Shown here: positions 43,674 through 54,084 of the stretch, piece after piece | Position numbering within the stretch: the first letter of the stretch is position 1 | How the letters are laid out: every line of letters begins with the position of its first letter | Origin: Plazaster borealis | Taxonomy: Eukaryota > Echinodermata > Asteroidea > Forcipulatida > Labidiasteridae | Reading direction: 5' to 3' | DNA length: 64,000 bases | Assembly (NCBI GenBank): GCA_021014325.1 | Contig: CM037474.1 | Location: forward strand, 5,026,488-5,090,487 | Translations under genes and position numbers: made by a program | Notes under the pieces: model-generated | What the model was told of the DNA's origin: nothing | Databases searched by the model: none | The model's input: the letters and a program-made list of their open reading frames with translations, nothing else

Positions 43674-44085
43674 AGGCCTGGGCGACTAGTGAAAATCACT
43701 ACCCGACTAGTCGCCCTTCAATCAGTCAAGACTTCGACACAAGTCGCGACTATTTTCAAAACCAAAGGTTGTGGATCGCCGCAGGTGCAAGTTGGTAAAA
43801 TTCAGGCTGAAATGTGAAGTATGCGTTGCAATGGACTCCACTGCAGTAAGCAACTCTTTTGATGCAACAATACATCAGAGCAGACAATGACAATTAGGAC
43901 TGGGCAACTAGTGAAATTCACTACCCGAAAAGTCGCGTTTCAATCAGTGGTGACTTTTGACACTAGTCGCAACTATTTTTTCAGTAGTCGTGGCGACTCG
44001 GTTAACCAGGTAGTTGAAAAGCGGCAGTCACGAATAGACACAGCAATCAATAGTCGCGACTTTGACACTAGTCGCCCAGGCCAAC
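43674..44085. mobile_element. hAT-like MITE with 8-bp target duplication
   Basis: 412 bp. Perfect 8-bp duplication TTGTATAT at 43666-43673 and 44086-44093. Inverted termini GGCCTGGGCGACTAGTG / CACTAGTCGCCCAGGCC (17 of 17). The interior repeats the GGGC(G/A)ACTAGTGAAA(A/T)TCACTACC unit. An 8-bp duplication is typical of hAT transposases; no frame is present. Confidence 0.9.
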
Positions 44086-44154
44086 TTGTATATGATGCGT
44101 TTTCTTGGAGCCAATAAAGCTGCTTAAAAGAATAAGAAATAATGGTCACTTTAC

Positions 44155-44319
44155 CTCGTCGAAGAAAACTTCGTGAATCGCTTCATCCGTTGGTACAAAG
44201 ACAGTGAAGAGGCCTCCACTGTTCCGCAAGTACCCCATGGTCATCTCTAACAACTCAATAGAAATGTCGAACATTCCCACCATTGGCCCATTAATGTTGC
44301 TGTTGAGGTCATGTAACAC
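44155..44319 (-). CDS. STAB-like: Stabilin-like exon 7: FAS1-1 start
   Basis: The 165-bp exon, phase 0 to 0, encodes the opening of the first fasciclin (FAS1) domain: VLHDLNSNINGPMVGMFDI and the H1-box strand LFTVFVPTDEAIHEVF. Acceptor is TTGCAG and donor GTAAAG. Confidence 0.93.
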
Positions 44320-44336
44320 CTGCAAGTAAATGATAT

Positions 44337-44640
44337 GATCAATTGAGATGGTATCTTGATTGGGGTATAGACCTTGTTAACATGACAGCATCGACCCAGT
44401 TGGGGTATTCTTATTTGAATTCCTCTATATCTCAATGAGGATATCAAATGGTTCCCAATTGGGTACTATAGATAAACTATACCAATTGGGATATACTTGT
44501 ACCCTGATTGGACAAAAATTTCCCAATTGGGAATCATTTGGTACAATGGCAACTAAACTATCCCAATTGGGATATACTAGTACCCTGATTGGAACACTCT
44601 TCTCCCACTGAGGATATATCGAGAAATTCTTGGGTAATTA
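44337..44640. repeat. Degenerate tandem repeat of (T)CCCAATTGGGA
   Basis: Loose 50-60-bp units containing CCCAATTGGG or its variants, with ATATACTAGTACCCTGATTGG. It starts 18 bp from exon 7's acceptor side. Confidence 0.65.
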
Positions 44641-44718
44641 ATAACACCGCCTAACGCATAATTAAATCAAAGGAGCCATTCGGGGTACGATAGAGAATCC
44701 CAAGATAATTGAGATCTG

Positions 44719-44885
44719 GTCCCAATTTCATAAAGCCTGTAAGCACAAAAACTTGCTAACAAAGAAAAATCTCGCTTAACAGACACTGGTTACCGAGCCA
44801 AAATTCCATAAAGTTTACACTGTTGCAACTGGTGCCCCACTCATTATTTGCTTAGCAAAGAAATTTGATAAGAAGTATTTTCTGT
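44719..44885. mobile_element. Foldback MITE family A, degenerate copy
   Basis: Contains CCCAATTTCATAAAGC and GAGCCAAAATTCCATAA; the right end is lost. Confidence 0.6.
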
Positions 44886-45811
44886 TCGGTCCTGATTACA
44901 CCCCAACTCAGGAGTTATTGGCATTGAGGATGTTTTGAGGGAATAACGAGGTGGTCATTTGTAGACAAGAATACTTTGCCAATATTAGGTGCCTGTCTCC
45001 ATACAGTAATGTACAATTTCCTCTAAGTCATTCGGATCAGGGGAGGGGAGATGCTTCAAGCCACTTGCCTACTTCTTCCTAACGTAACAAAATTAAATGA
45101 GTACCTTGGCTGAGTTCCATATCATTGCTGAGCAAGAAGTATTGCTAAGTTGTTCTTGGCACGCTGAGATAACCCAGGCCAGTAAAGGTTAAAAAATAAG
45201 GATTTTGTTTATTTTTAGAAAGGACATTTCAAAATCCAAACACATTGACTTCGCCCTGCCGATTTAGGCTGCAAACCAAAATCAGACCGTCTTGACTAAA
45301 ATGATGCAACTTTGATGTGTCAATTTGACAGTTTCATGCTACGTGTGAACTGTATTGGATACGTCATCAACGGGTAAACCATTGCAAAGGAAACTAAAAC
45401 CATCGTATTCCTTCAGCCAAAAATATACTTTGTTATTGTTACTCTCACCTACTCTTTCTTTATCAGCCTTAAAGTCTATGGTCATCCTCACTTCACCTTA
45501 TCACAATAATGTTATTTACTGTTTATCATGTTTTTAACCTTGTCATTTTTTGTCATTCCTTTTTAATTAATGTAGCATTGTTTATTGTTTATTGCATTAT
45601 CCATGAATTCAATTCTACGCTATGAAGACTCACGGTTGAACAACCCAGAGCAAGAAGCACCGTTGCAAGGGGGTTAGCTCAACAAGCTCTGCTTTTTGCT
45701 AACCCCTTCAACATCATTGCCGTTTTTTTAATGCAAGTTTGCCCCAAACAAGGCTAAAAGCAACTCTTGGTAAGGGGCTATAAGAAGAAAAATATTTCAG
45801 ATGAAAATAAC

Positions 45812-46060
45812 TCAGGAGAGCTGAAGGTAGGAATTGATATTCCTCTTAAAACAGTCTAGATTGTAGGATGGAGGGAAACATGCACCAGGCAAGAAGTTCA
45901 AAGGAGTACGTGAAATAAAGCTGTTGGAATGGCTCTTTGTTCTGCATCTCAGCAAAGCATGAGTGTATTGGTGAGAAGAAGCAGAAAGCCTGGTTTCACG
46001 CTCAAACATCCTGAGGAACCAGGTCGGACACACTGGTTGCACATTTACCATGAAAATATC
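45812..46060 (-). pseudogene. LINE reverse-transcriptase C-terminus remnant
   Basis: The minus-strand frame reads LLRCRTKSHSNSFISRTPLN and CFPPSYNLDCFKRNINSYL before a stop. The 'RT..F..SFI.RT...WN.LP..CFP.SYNL..FK..(I/V)N.(Y/H)L' ending is characteristic of non-LTR retrotransposon ORF2. 5'-truncated, with small deletions. Confidence 0.65.
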
Positions 46061-46284
46061 TGTAGAAAAGACAGAGGCTGGCTACAGACCTACGGTGGGA
46101 AAAAGGTTGTATTGTTGATCCCAACCCTTCACTAACAAGATTCAACATTTTGTTTTCTTACTGACTGTAAATAATTTAATTTGTACTACTTTACGTGTAA
46201 CTAATGTATGTTGATAAAATGATAATGTGCTTTGATGTGGAAATAAAGGTGAATTGGAAAAAAAAAAGAACTGGGCGTGACTTC

Positions 46285-46500
46285 AACAGGAAGGTCGGGT
46301 TGGCGTAGTAGTATATTTCCTCACCTTCCACCTGTGGAACCCAAGTTTGAATCACGCCGAGGGCACTATGTGGATTCAGTTCCTGCCTGATTGCGTGGGT
46401 TTTCCCAGGATTATTTCTCTGGGGTTTTCCTCCCACATCTTAAACTGAAAACTTCCTTCCCCGTCTTCTCTCACTCGGGTTTCTTGGCTAGTAAAGTGAT
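46285..46500 (+). repeat. Dispersed repeat Q, copy 2 (first part)
   Basis: Matches 15785-15990; interrupted after CTAGTAAAGTGATTAA by the insertion at 46504-46836 and resuming at 46848 with GTTCACTTTTCTGAGAG. Confidence 0.75.
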
Positions 46501-46503
46501 TAA

Positions 46504-46836
46504 TGTATATTCGGTTTGCGGTAACACAATGTGTATATCTACTTTGCTGTGTAGATTTTTGTTCTTGAGAACTTGTCTTGCTATATTCTACTGCCGCGGA
46601 GTCGTTTTCGGAATTCGGGAGACTATTCTACTGCCGCAGAGTAGATTTTCGGAATTTGGGAGACTACCAAGTTCTGAAAAGAACTGTACTGCTTCTTAAC
46701 TACTACTCGGTCGGGACTACTACTCTCGCTTAGTAGATCGGGGGGGACTTCTCGTTATTAACTTCACTGCCGCGGAGTGAGTTCTTAATTGGTCTCAGCG
46801 TTTCGACTAGCTAGCTCTAGTCATCGTCAGGAGATG
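46504..46836 (-). mobile_element. 333-bp insertion with 11-bp target duplication and hammerhead-like end
   Basis: Inserted into repeat Q. The perfect 11-bp duplication AAAGTGATTAA lies at 46493-46503 and 46837-46847. On the minus strand the insert begins CATCTCCTGACGATGAC, that is, a hammerhead-like motif at its 5' end. Variable-length duplications of this kind point to target-primed (retro) insertion; the family resembles Penelope-like element ends. Confidence 0.75.
46791..46834 (-). ncRNA. Hammerhead-ribozyme-like motif at the insert's 5' end
   Basis: CTGACGA core, stem II GACTAG/CTAGTC with loop AGCTAG, GAAAC, then GCT and GAGACC. Same layout as 11704-11749, but U16.1 is C, which should weaken or abolish cleavage. 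Confidence 0.45.
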
Positions 46837-46960
46837 AAAGTGATTAAGTTCACTTTTCTGAGAGTCCTTGGCTTCACAACCAGAATAAATGAAAAGAAAT
46901 TAAATGAAAAAAACAGGAAGTGAGGCCTAACTTTGACAGCGAATTCCTTCTTCAGTTTAC

Positions 46961-47173
46961 CTGTAAGATACTCCCATAGCAAGCCACCCCATCTCCTTGA
47001 AATCCCTGCACGCATTCACATTGAGTTCGACTACTATCTGGCATATTAGAGCACACAGAATGAGGCGGGCACTGTGGTGGGCTATGCGTCGAGGTAGAGA
47101 TACACATATCGATTTCTTGACAGCCGTTTGGAAATAAGTAGTTGTCGTAGCCCTCCATGCAATCGCAGTGATA
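46961..47173 (-). CDS. STAB-like: Stabilin-like exon 6: EGF repeats
   Basis: The 213-bp exon, phase 0 to 0, runs from CAACAG| to |GTAAAC. It completes the split EGF of exon 5 (YHCDCMEGYDNYLFPNGC) and adds another (CPPHSVCSN, CECVQGFQGDGVAC). These are the last EGFs before FAS1-1. Confidence 0.9.
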
Positions 47174-47499
47174 CTGTTGGACAAAAAAAGGGTTTTTCAT
47201 TTGTTATTTTGTTTGGAGTGAAGACAAAAAGCCGCATTTGCATTGGATTAATGTAATAACCGAGACCATGGGTAACATTCCAATAGGTAAAATCTTACCG
47301 ATGTTCGCACTTGGATTTTTTTTGACAAAAACCAGGAAGATGGTGAAACAAACTGAGTGACTAAAATATGAACACATGAGGGCGCTACACGGTGACCTTT
47401 TAAACCGGATGTGACAAAAGACTTTTAAACAATGGTTGCAGAGAAGTGTGTCAAATGAAAAAAAATTCAAGCAAATCTAACTCGCAAATGGCTTATTAA

Positions 47500-47887
47500 A
47501 GGGTCTGTATACGTTTGGTAATGACTCTGAAAACTGATGGCAATAAAAATTACTTGGTAAGAGGTACAGCAGCTTTGGATAGTATAATGCATTTTGAGAA
47601 ACTTTTCACTTCGAAGTACTGCGGTTATGGAAAAAGATATCACTTTTTATCCCCCAAAATTTGAATCTGAGAAGCGTTACTGCAGTAACCTTTCTCAGAT
47701 TGTGTATTCCAATTGCAGATTATTCTTCCTGCGTGGACATAACCGCTCCAGATTTTCGGCAATATCTCAAAAACACTACCACCTTTTGAAATGAAATTTT
47801 CACAGGTTAGTTTTAAGGTATATATCTACAACTAAATAGGATTGAAACAAACAAATGGGTTCGAATTACCAAACGTATACAGACCCT
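47500..47887. mobile_element. TTAA-flanked MITE family E, best copy
   Basis: 388 bp; TTAA at 47496-47499 and 47888-47891; perfect 19-bp TIR AGGGTCTGTATACGTTTGG and its complement. The interior has a hairpin around GAGAAGCGTTACTGCAGTAA. Confidence 0.92.
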
Positions 47888-48149
47888 TTAAGAATTATAG
47901 GACACACTCACACATACATAGTTGGGATTTCAATTAAAATTTGCAGTTAATCCCCTGTACTGTAAAGACAGGCGACAACTTTTTGATCCTTTTTGATAAA
48001 CGGTCTGGGCTTGAATGAGTACACACACCTGTGTTTGTTGACCCGGTAAATGAAGGACTTTCTCTTTGTTCTCCCATTGTTTAGACTTAATGCTGTTTTG
48101 TCAGTGACATTACTGTTGGTTTTTTTTTAAACAAAAGCAAATCAAGGGC

Positions 48150-48430
48150 ATCCTTGGTTTCCGGTTTGTTAAATGTCCTCGGTTTCAATGGGTAGACGTT
48201 ACGCACCCTTACACATGGCAGTTACGAGGTTCTTCCATTGTTGTTCCATTATTCCCTTTCTTGAAGAAATTTTCTGTGCGGGTACCACTAAAACAAAGAA
48301 AACCTTGTGGGGTAGCATTGTTCCATTGTTAAGGGTACCCCGTAAGTTGGCGTGTGTAGGGGCACACAATTGTGTAAACACCCGCAATCGGGGACCTCCT
48401 ATTGTCCCTCTTTTGTTTGTACTCTAACTT
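48150..48430. repeat. Dispersed repeat P, copy 1
   Basis: Contains TTGTGGGGTAGCATTGTTCC and GGGGACCTCCTATTGTCCC; related in inverted order to 51345-51830. Confidence 0.6.
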
Positions 48431-48448
48431 TTTAAAAGAATTAGTTAG

Positions 48449-48543
48449 TGACCTGACAGTCCGACCCTAGCAGAGTCTTTCTCAAAGGCTAAAATCATTT
48501 TTAGCCTTCGAGAAAGACTCTGCTAGGGTCGAAACGTCAGGCT
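48449..48543. repeat. Perfectly placed palindrome of two hammerhead-like remnants
   Basis: Arms 48450-48493 and 48500-48543 are complementary over ~43 bp with three or four mismatches and a 6-bp centre. Each arm is a Penelope-type hammerhead-like unit (AGCCT, GACTC/GGGTC, GAAACGTC, AGGCT) with a degenerate core. Confidence 0.75.
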
Positions 48544-48544
48544 A

Positions 48545-48900
48545 CTAACAAATTTTTGCATTCATACCATAGGTCCTTTTGGTTGGTAAGCAATTTTCAA
48601 CAGCTTATTCTATTTACATTAACTTTTTAGCAACAGCCCCCATTGGTTTTGTACACACTTTCCAACTGGGAACCTTTACCGAACCGGGGACCCTACTGTC
48701 CTCTTCTGTTATAGGTCCCCGATTTGACTGTGTATACCTATCCACCCACACCCATCTTTGTCAACCCCATAAATCAAGGACTTCTCTTTGTTCTCCCATT
48801 GTTCAGACTTCATATTGTTTTATGAGCGACATTCCTGCTTGCACTTTAAACAAAAACAAACCAACACCTTGGTATTTCAAGTCTCACAGATCCCTTTTGT
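48545..48900. repeat. Dispersed repeat P, second part
   Basis: GCAACAGCCCCCATTGGTTT and CTTCTCTTTGTTCTCCCATT match the complement of 51590-51760. The first 60 bp match 20445-20520. Confidence 0.6.
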
Positions 48901-49054
48901 TGGAAATCCTTCGTGTCAAAGGTGAAGAATGCATGTTTATGGTCTGTTTTTATAGCGATGTTGTTTTTAGCCAACTGAACTTGGATATGTAAGTTTTAAA
49001 CTTTGTGTACCATGTTCACGGCATTAAAAGAAAAAACAATTGTTGTCTACACAC

Positions 49055-49254
49055 CCGCATCGGACCATCGAAGACACACTTGGAAGACGGTGGAGGACAG
49101 ACCGGAGTCTCTTGCTGGCAACGGTTTATTGGATAGCATTCCACTCCATCGCCATAGTAACCAAATAAACATTCGCACGTGTGTTTCCCCGGTGACGTAT
49201 GATTGCAGTGGGCATGTACACTGCAGACGCCCTCTCGCTGGCATGGGTCATTCT
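49055..49254 (-). CDS. STAB-like: Stabilin-like exon 5: EGF repeats
   Basis: The 200-bp exon, phase 1 to 0, encodes ENDPCQREGVCSVHAHC, CECLFGYYGDGVEC and the first half of a second EGF (CQQETPVCPPPSSKC). Several GT dinucleotides overlap at the donor; CGG|GTGTGT is chosen because it is the only one that keeps phase with exon 6. Confidence 0.88.
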
Positions 49255-49313
49255 CTGGCAGAGTAATGAGACAAAGGGTCAATGGTCAAAGGTCAACATA
49301 AATCAACTGTATT

Positions 49314-49762
49314 AAAGAGGGGCTCCAAGGAATTCAGTTTTGTGATGCACTCATCTTTTAATAGATGGAGACCTCATGAAAGTGGGGGAAAACATTACAA
49401 GTCTCTAACCTCACCATAAAATGGTGTAAATTGCCATTTTAATTGATACTCTTTCAGAGCGAAATTTGAAACATGACGTCATCGGACATCAAAAACAAAT
49501 GGGTCTGTACATTCCAAGAGGAATTTCTGCCCCAGTCAAAAGGTCAAACTCAATGCCGTTTTGATTGAATATCATAAAAATTCAAAAATGAACTAAACAC
49601 ATATGTACAGACCATATTTATGAAATGTGGCGTCATCGAACGCTTTTGGATTTTGACAAAAATTGCACTTGAAGAATATCAAACACAGTGGCATTTTACA
49701 CCATTTTAACGCGAGGTTAGAAACTTGTAATTTTTTCCCAACTTTCATAAGGACTCTATGGT
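49314..49762. repeat. Dispersed repeat F, copy 2
   Basis: Same orientation as 10486-10950; carries GACGTCATCGGACATCAAAA and CACTTGAAGAATATCAAACA. Confidence 0.75.
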
Positions 49763-50164
49763 AGTCAGTGGTAACAAACTTTGGCAATGTCAGTCATTTT
49801 CTTAGGTGTCTTTCAGAGTCTCACACAAGGAATCAAAGATTTGCCAAACTCTTAAAAACTTTCCTTTAAAACCCTAACCACCCCAGGCCTGCCAAAATCA
49901 AACAGTGGTTTGGTTGGAATTTGGATGGTCTAGTACTGTGAATCATGGTCCAGAAGCACAGGACCTGTTGGAGTATGATGGGTTGTGTACTGTTCCAATA
50001 AGTAAACTGTTGAAGTATGATGGGTTGTGGAAGCTTTTTAGTAGAAAATTGAAAAAAGTGAATGTGATAATCCAAACTTTATTTAACATTTGAAACATCA
50101 GCTGAGTAATTTAAAGACAAACTAGGGCCTACTCGAAAACAAACAAACTAAACAAACACTTCTT

Positions 50165-50400
50165 CCACCGCTCATTTCCAGCTTTCCCCAGGACCCCGCA
50201 CCATGACACGCTATGGCGATTGTGCCTTTTCGGTCATAGCTCCAACACTTTGGAACAAGCTACCCACCCACATTCAAACGGCACCTTCATTGGATACTTT
50301 TAAATCATTATTTTAAAACCCATCTGTTTTGTCACTCTGAATAGTCTAGTTTTAGCGCTTAGAAACATAAGCGCTCTATAAATGTTGTATTTATTATTAT
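50165..50400 (+). pseudogene. LINE (CR1/L2-like) 3'-end remnant
   Basis: The plus frame reads YGDCAFSVIAPTLWNKLPTH then IQTAPSLDTFKSLF and a stop, the typical end of a CR1/L2-type reverse transcriptase. The 3' tail AAGCGCTCTATAAATGTTG plus (ATT)n resembles the SINE-L tail. Confidence 0.8.
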
Positions 50401-50544
50401 TATAAACTCAATTTGTTTACTCCAAAAACAATCAAATAGACTGCAAGTCTCGTACGTATTCAAACTTCCGGGACAAAGTTGGACACAGTCTGTTGAAGAA
50501 GGCTGACGACTAATGTCAACAATCTGTTGACACACAATACTTAC

Positions 50545-50673
50545 CAAGACATGAGATCCATCCATCTCCAGTGTAGCCTGGACTACATACACAAAGTGGG
50601 CCGGCTACATCACTGATAGGTGGGGAACATATTGCAAAGGGATGACAGGCAGCATTTTCACAACTGGTTTTGG
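50545..50673 (-). CDS. STAB-like: Stabilin-like exon 4: EGF
   Basis: The 129-bp exon, phase 1 to 1, sits between CATTCAG and GTAAGT. It encodes KTSCENAACHPFAICS then CVCSPGYTGDGWISC, one complete EGF-like repeat with the GYTGDG turn typical of this family. Confidence 0.92.
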
Positions 50674-50911
50674 CTGAATGGAAAAATACAACAGGAATAC
50701 CAAATAAGCAACAGTTAGTCATAGTTCGTCAGGAGACTGACAACAGTTTTGGACATGTGTGTGCAAAGCAACACGCACAGTTGGAGCAAGGAAGTAGAAT
50801 TCCAGAAGCTTACACTTTACAAGAGATTTACCCCCTTCCACAGTGGACAGGGCCTAATGCATTGGGAGTAGTGTTCAAGTATTCCAGGCTACTGGTAACC
50901 CTCATTCTTAC

Positions 50912-51007
50912 CCAGGTCACACCTTGGTCCCTGGTACCCTTCTTCACACAGGCAGAATCCATTCCCGGTCGAACCAGCATTGCAAAATCCGTACACACAG
51001 TCACAAA
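50912..51007 (-). CDS. STAB-like: Stabilin-like exon 3: EGF
   Basis: The 96-bp exon, phase 1 to 1, sits between TTTTAG and GTAAGA. It encodes VCDCVYGFCNAGSTGNGFC then CEEGYQGPRCDL, an EGF-like repeat with the C-x-C-x4-C spacing that follows the laminin-type EGF in stabilins. It has the same length and phase as exon 34 in module 3. Confidence 0.92.
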
Positions 51008-51344
51008 CTAAAATCAACAAGACATAGAGTACAAATTAGAAAAAAGTACACAAATATATTAAATTCATAAATTCCATTTGCAATGCAAGTTTATATTAGA
51101 AACTTTTGTATTCACTTTAAGTTTGTGGAATTGATGTTGATATTATGGAAATGAGTTTAAGGGAGGGGATTAGTCTTGGTTCAAGATGCTACTGTGTTCT
51201 TTATTTGTAATGCATCGCCAACAGAGGCCGCTATCATACACACATTGCTCTCAAACACAAACCACTATCACCCACAAACATAGTGGTTTGTGTGTCAGAG
51301 GAATATCCACAGAGTGTTTGCAACACATGTAGAGCTGGGCTTAT

Positions 51345-51830
51345 GCACGAGACCTTGTGGGGTCTTTTAAACAATGGAACAACAATAGGCCCCACAACGT
51401 TTGTCTTTGTTCAACTTGGACCCCACAGAGGAACTCTTTAGAAAAGGGAATGATAGAACAACAATGGCAGGACCCCACAACTCCAGTGGATGAGCGTGTT
51501 TACCCTAGAACCTTCACAAAAGGGATCTGGCTGTTTTGACAGAGTGAAGGTGTCCTCACTTCGCTCTTGTGTACAAAACTAAGTCCAAACAATGGGAGAA
51601 CAAAGAGAAGTTCTCGATTTACAGGAATTCACAAACATCATGTGTGTGTGTGGGTAGGTATAAACATCAAAACTAGGGATCTACATGTACTGGTTGGGGG
51701 AAGGTCCCCAGTCGGAGAGCGTGTACAAAACCAATGGGAGCTGTTGCTAAAAAGTTAGTACAAAAAAAAAGAGGGACAATAGGAGGTCCCCGATTGCAGG
51801 CGTTTACATGAGTGTGTCTGTGTGTAAAAG
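51345..51830. repeat. Dispersed repeat P, copy 2 (inverted)
   Basis: GAGACCTTGTGGGGTC at one end, GGGACAATAGGAGGTCCCCG at the other, with AAACCAATGGGAGCTGTTGC between. The two copies flank exons 5, 4 and 3 in opposite orientation. Confidence 0.6.
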
Positions 51831-52411
51831 CGCCCTCTGATGGTAATGTATTCCAGTAGAGACACTGAGAATCTTGAACTACATGTAAGAGTAGGAGGGG
51901 GTTATTGATTGGAAAAAAATAGCTCCGATACTTAGTTGTTGTGAAGGGCAAGGCAGTTTTTCCTTAGTACTAAAGGGCACCTCTACTCTATGAGGGCAAT
52001 TGCAATTTCTACTGGAATATCTCGAGGGGCAACGACCGAGGGCTTCGGGCAACTGCCTCCGTTGCTTCCGTGAAGTGTCACGCCTGCCAACCATTCCTCA
52101 TGCTCCAAACGCTTTATGAGTTTAAAGGCTCGATTTCATACCCAGATAGTTAAGAATCTTGAACTTTTCAGAAGAAAGATCTCTTTGTTTTTGTAGTGAG
52201 GGGGGTGTTCCTGATAAAGAGGAAGCTATGACATCATTACACTAAGAGAATGACAGGATATGGCAGCAGACAATTGTCCGCATCAGTCATGTGATCATTT
52301 GTGGTGTTGAATGGAGGGAAACGATGTGTTGATTCAACAGGTCGTTTACAGAAGGAGAAGACACCCAGGGTGGGTTTCAGCAACGCTGTAAGAATCATCT
52401 TTTAATATTTA

Positions 52412-52940
52412 AATAAACCACAAGGGAAACTGACTGGGTTAATTTTTAAATAGTTTTGGATTGAACAAAGAAAAAATTGACTCAGGCATGAATATTGCGT
52501 TTGTGGAAAAACAAATTATTGAGTGCATGGCCTGACCGACCTGTACACATGGTGTAGGCTCTAATAGACTTTACAGGCTATTTAATCACAATTTTTATGA
52601 TTTTTTTCAAGGGCAAACAAAAATCGGAAATCAGACTAAAGTATGAAGAATATCATGCCCGTTAACTAGAGCGGGACTTGAATCTGCGACCTCCGGATTA
52701 ACATGCCAGCGCTCCACCAACTGAGCTATCTAGCCCTATGTTGACGGTCTCCCTATTTTGTCAATATCTTTGTTCGGGGGTGCCAGTCAGGAGCCATACA
52801 ACCTGTGAGTGTGACTGCCAAATAGCCACCCAAGTTTAAGATACAACCTGGTAAGCGGCAGCAGAGGGATCACCTTAAGGGGATGCAACTTTTTTATTTC
52901 AAATATCAAGTAATAAATCACAAGGGAAACTGACTGGGAA
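52412..52940 (-). mobile_element. SINE-N copy interrupted by an insertion
   Basis: The tail (about 52412-52487) and the tRNA-like part (about 52665-52735) are separated by roughly 175 bp of unrelated sequence; the body continues to 52940. Confidence 0.7.
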
Positions 52941-53084
52941 AAGTAATCAAGTCATTTTCTCTTTTTTTCAACCCAAAATTGAATCTTTTATGATTCTGTG
53001 AAAAATACCTTTAAAAACTGCCTTCAAACTGACTAGTTTCACTCAACTGGTTATTTTCAACCATAAACTTCCCAAATTTGTTAT

Positions 53085-53725
53085 CGATGCTCAGGACAGT
53101 ACAATATTTCAAAGCAAAACAGGTAACCAGCCACAATGCTTTACACCATGTGTGCTGCTTCTCACTGGTTCCCTGCTCACTAGGCAATTATACTTGTACT
53201 AAGTGATATCTTCTGCATACGTTTTAAATTTCTCTAGTAATCAATGCAGCACACTGGCACAGTACAATATTTGGAAACAAAACTGGTAACCAGCCACAAC
53301 CAGAGCTGCCAACATTTGCATCTTGCAATTCAGGGAGATGTTGTCCAACATCCAGGGAGATATTTAGAATTACATTCAACATAATGGGGACAAAGTTTCC
53401 ATAATCAGTCAAATTGGTCATCACGACATCGAAAGATTGGTTTATTTTCAGGGAACTTTCTGCAGAATCAGGTAGAGTTGGTAGCTCTGCACAACGTGTG
53501 TGCTGCTCGCTTGTCAGTGGTTCCCTGCCCACTTGGCAATTATACTTGCAAGTGATATTCCTCTGCAAATGCTTCAAATTTCTCAAATTTGCAATCGATG
53601 CTAAGCACAGTTACAATATTTGGAAACAAAACTGTTAACCAGCCGCGACGAGAGTGCTGCTCGTCAGAGGTTCCCTGCTCGCTTGGCAATTAAATTTGTA
53701 AAGCAATATCTTAGTGAATAATTGG
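53085..53725. repeat. ~150-bp triplication with a MITE inserted
   Basis: Three loose units with ACAGT(T)ACAATATTTGGAAAC, AACCAGCCAC and GGTTCCCTGC(T/C)C(A/G)CTTGGCAATTA. The middle unit is split by the element at 53301-53489. Confidence 0.75.
53301..53489. mobile_element. Short MITE family G, copy 2, with 6-bp duplication
   Basis: Termini CAGAGCTGCCAAC and GTTGGTAGCTCTG; CACAAC on both sides (53295-53300, 53490-53495). Internal CAGGGAGA units as in 32249-32448. Confidence 0.85.
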
Positions 53726-54084
53726 GTCGTGAAAGTCACGCCCACATGGATGCATTGTTTTATTCCAGGAGGAAATGGTTCAATGCGTAATAATGGCCAT
53801 TCTATCCCAGCTCAGGAATTGGTGTGTTTGTACAAGGGTTGGATAATATCTTGAAATGGTCCTTGCACGATTCCAAGGCCTAGGATTGACAAACGTCCAT
53901 CCTTCCTTCCTAATTGTGTAATTCAGTCTATTTATTTGATTCCCCTAAAAAAAAACTGAGTTTAATCCTTGGATGGATCAAAACAATAGAAATGTTGCAA
54001 ACGAACTATATAGTTTTTCTGAAGGGTCGTTAATCTTTATTAGGGTAATTAGTTGTTCTAAACATGGTTCTTGATAATTTTACC

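Noticed and set aside
48579..48992. 137-residue plus-strand frame
   Set aside because: It is composed mainly of dispersed repeat P, which also occurs inverted at 51345-51830.
53224..53586. 120-residue minus-strand frame
   Set aside because: It crosses the borders of a MITE (53301-53489) and of the surrounding tandem repeat, so it is not a gene.
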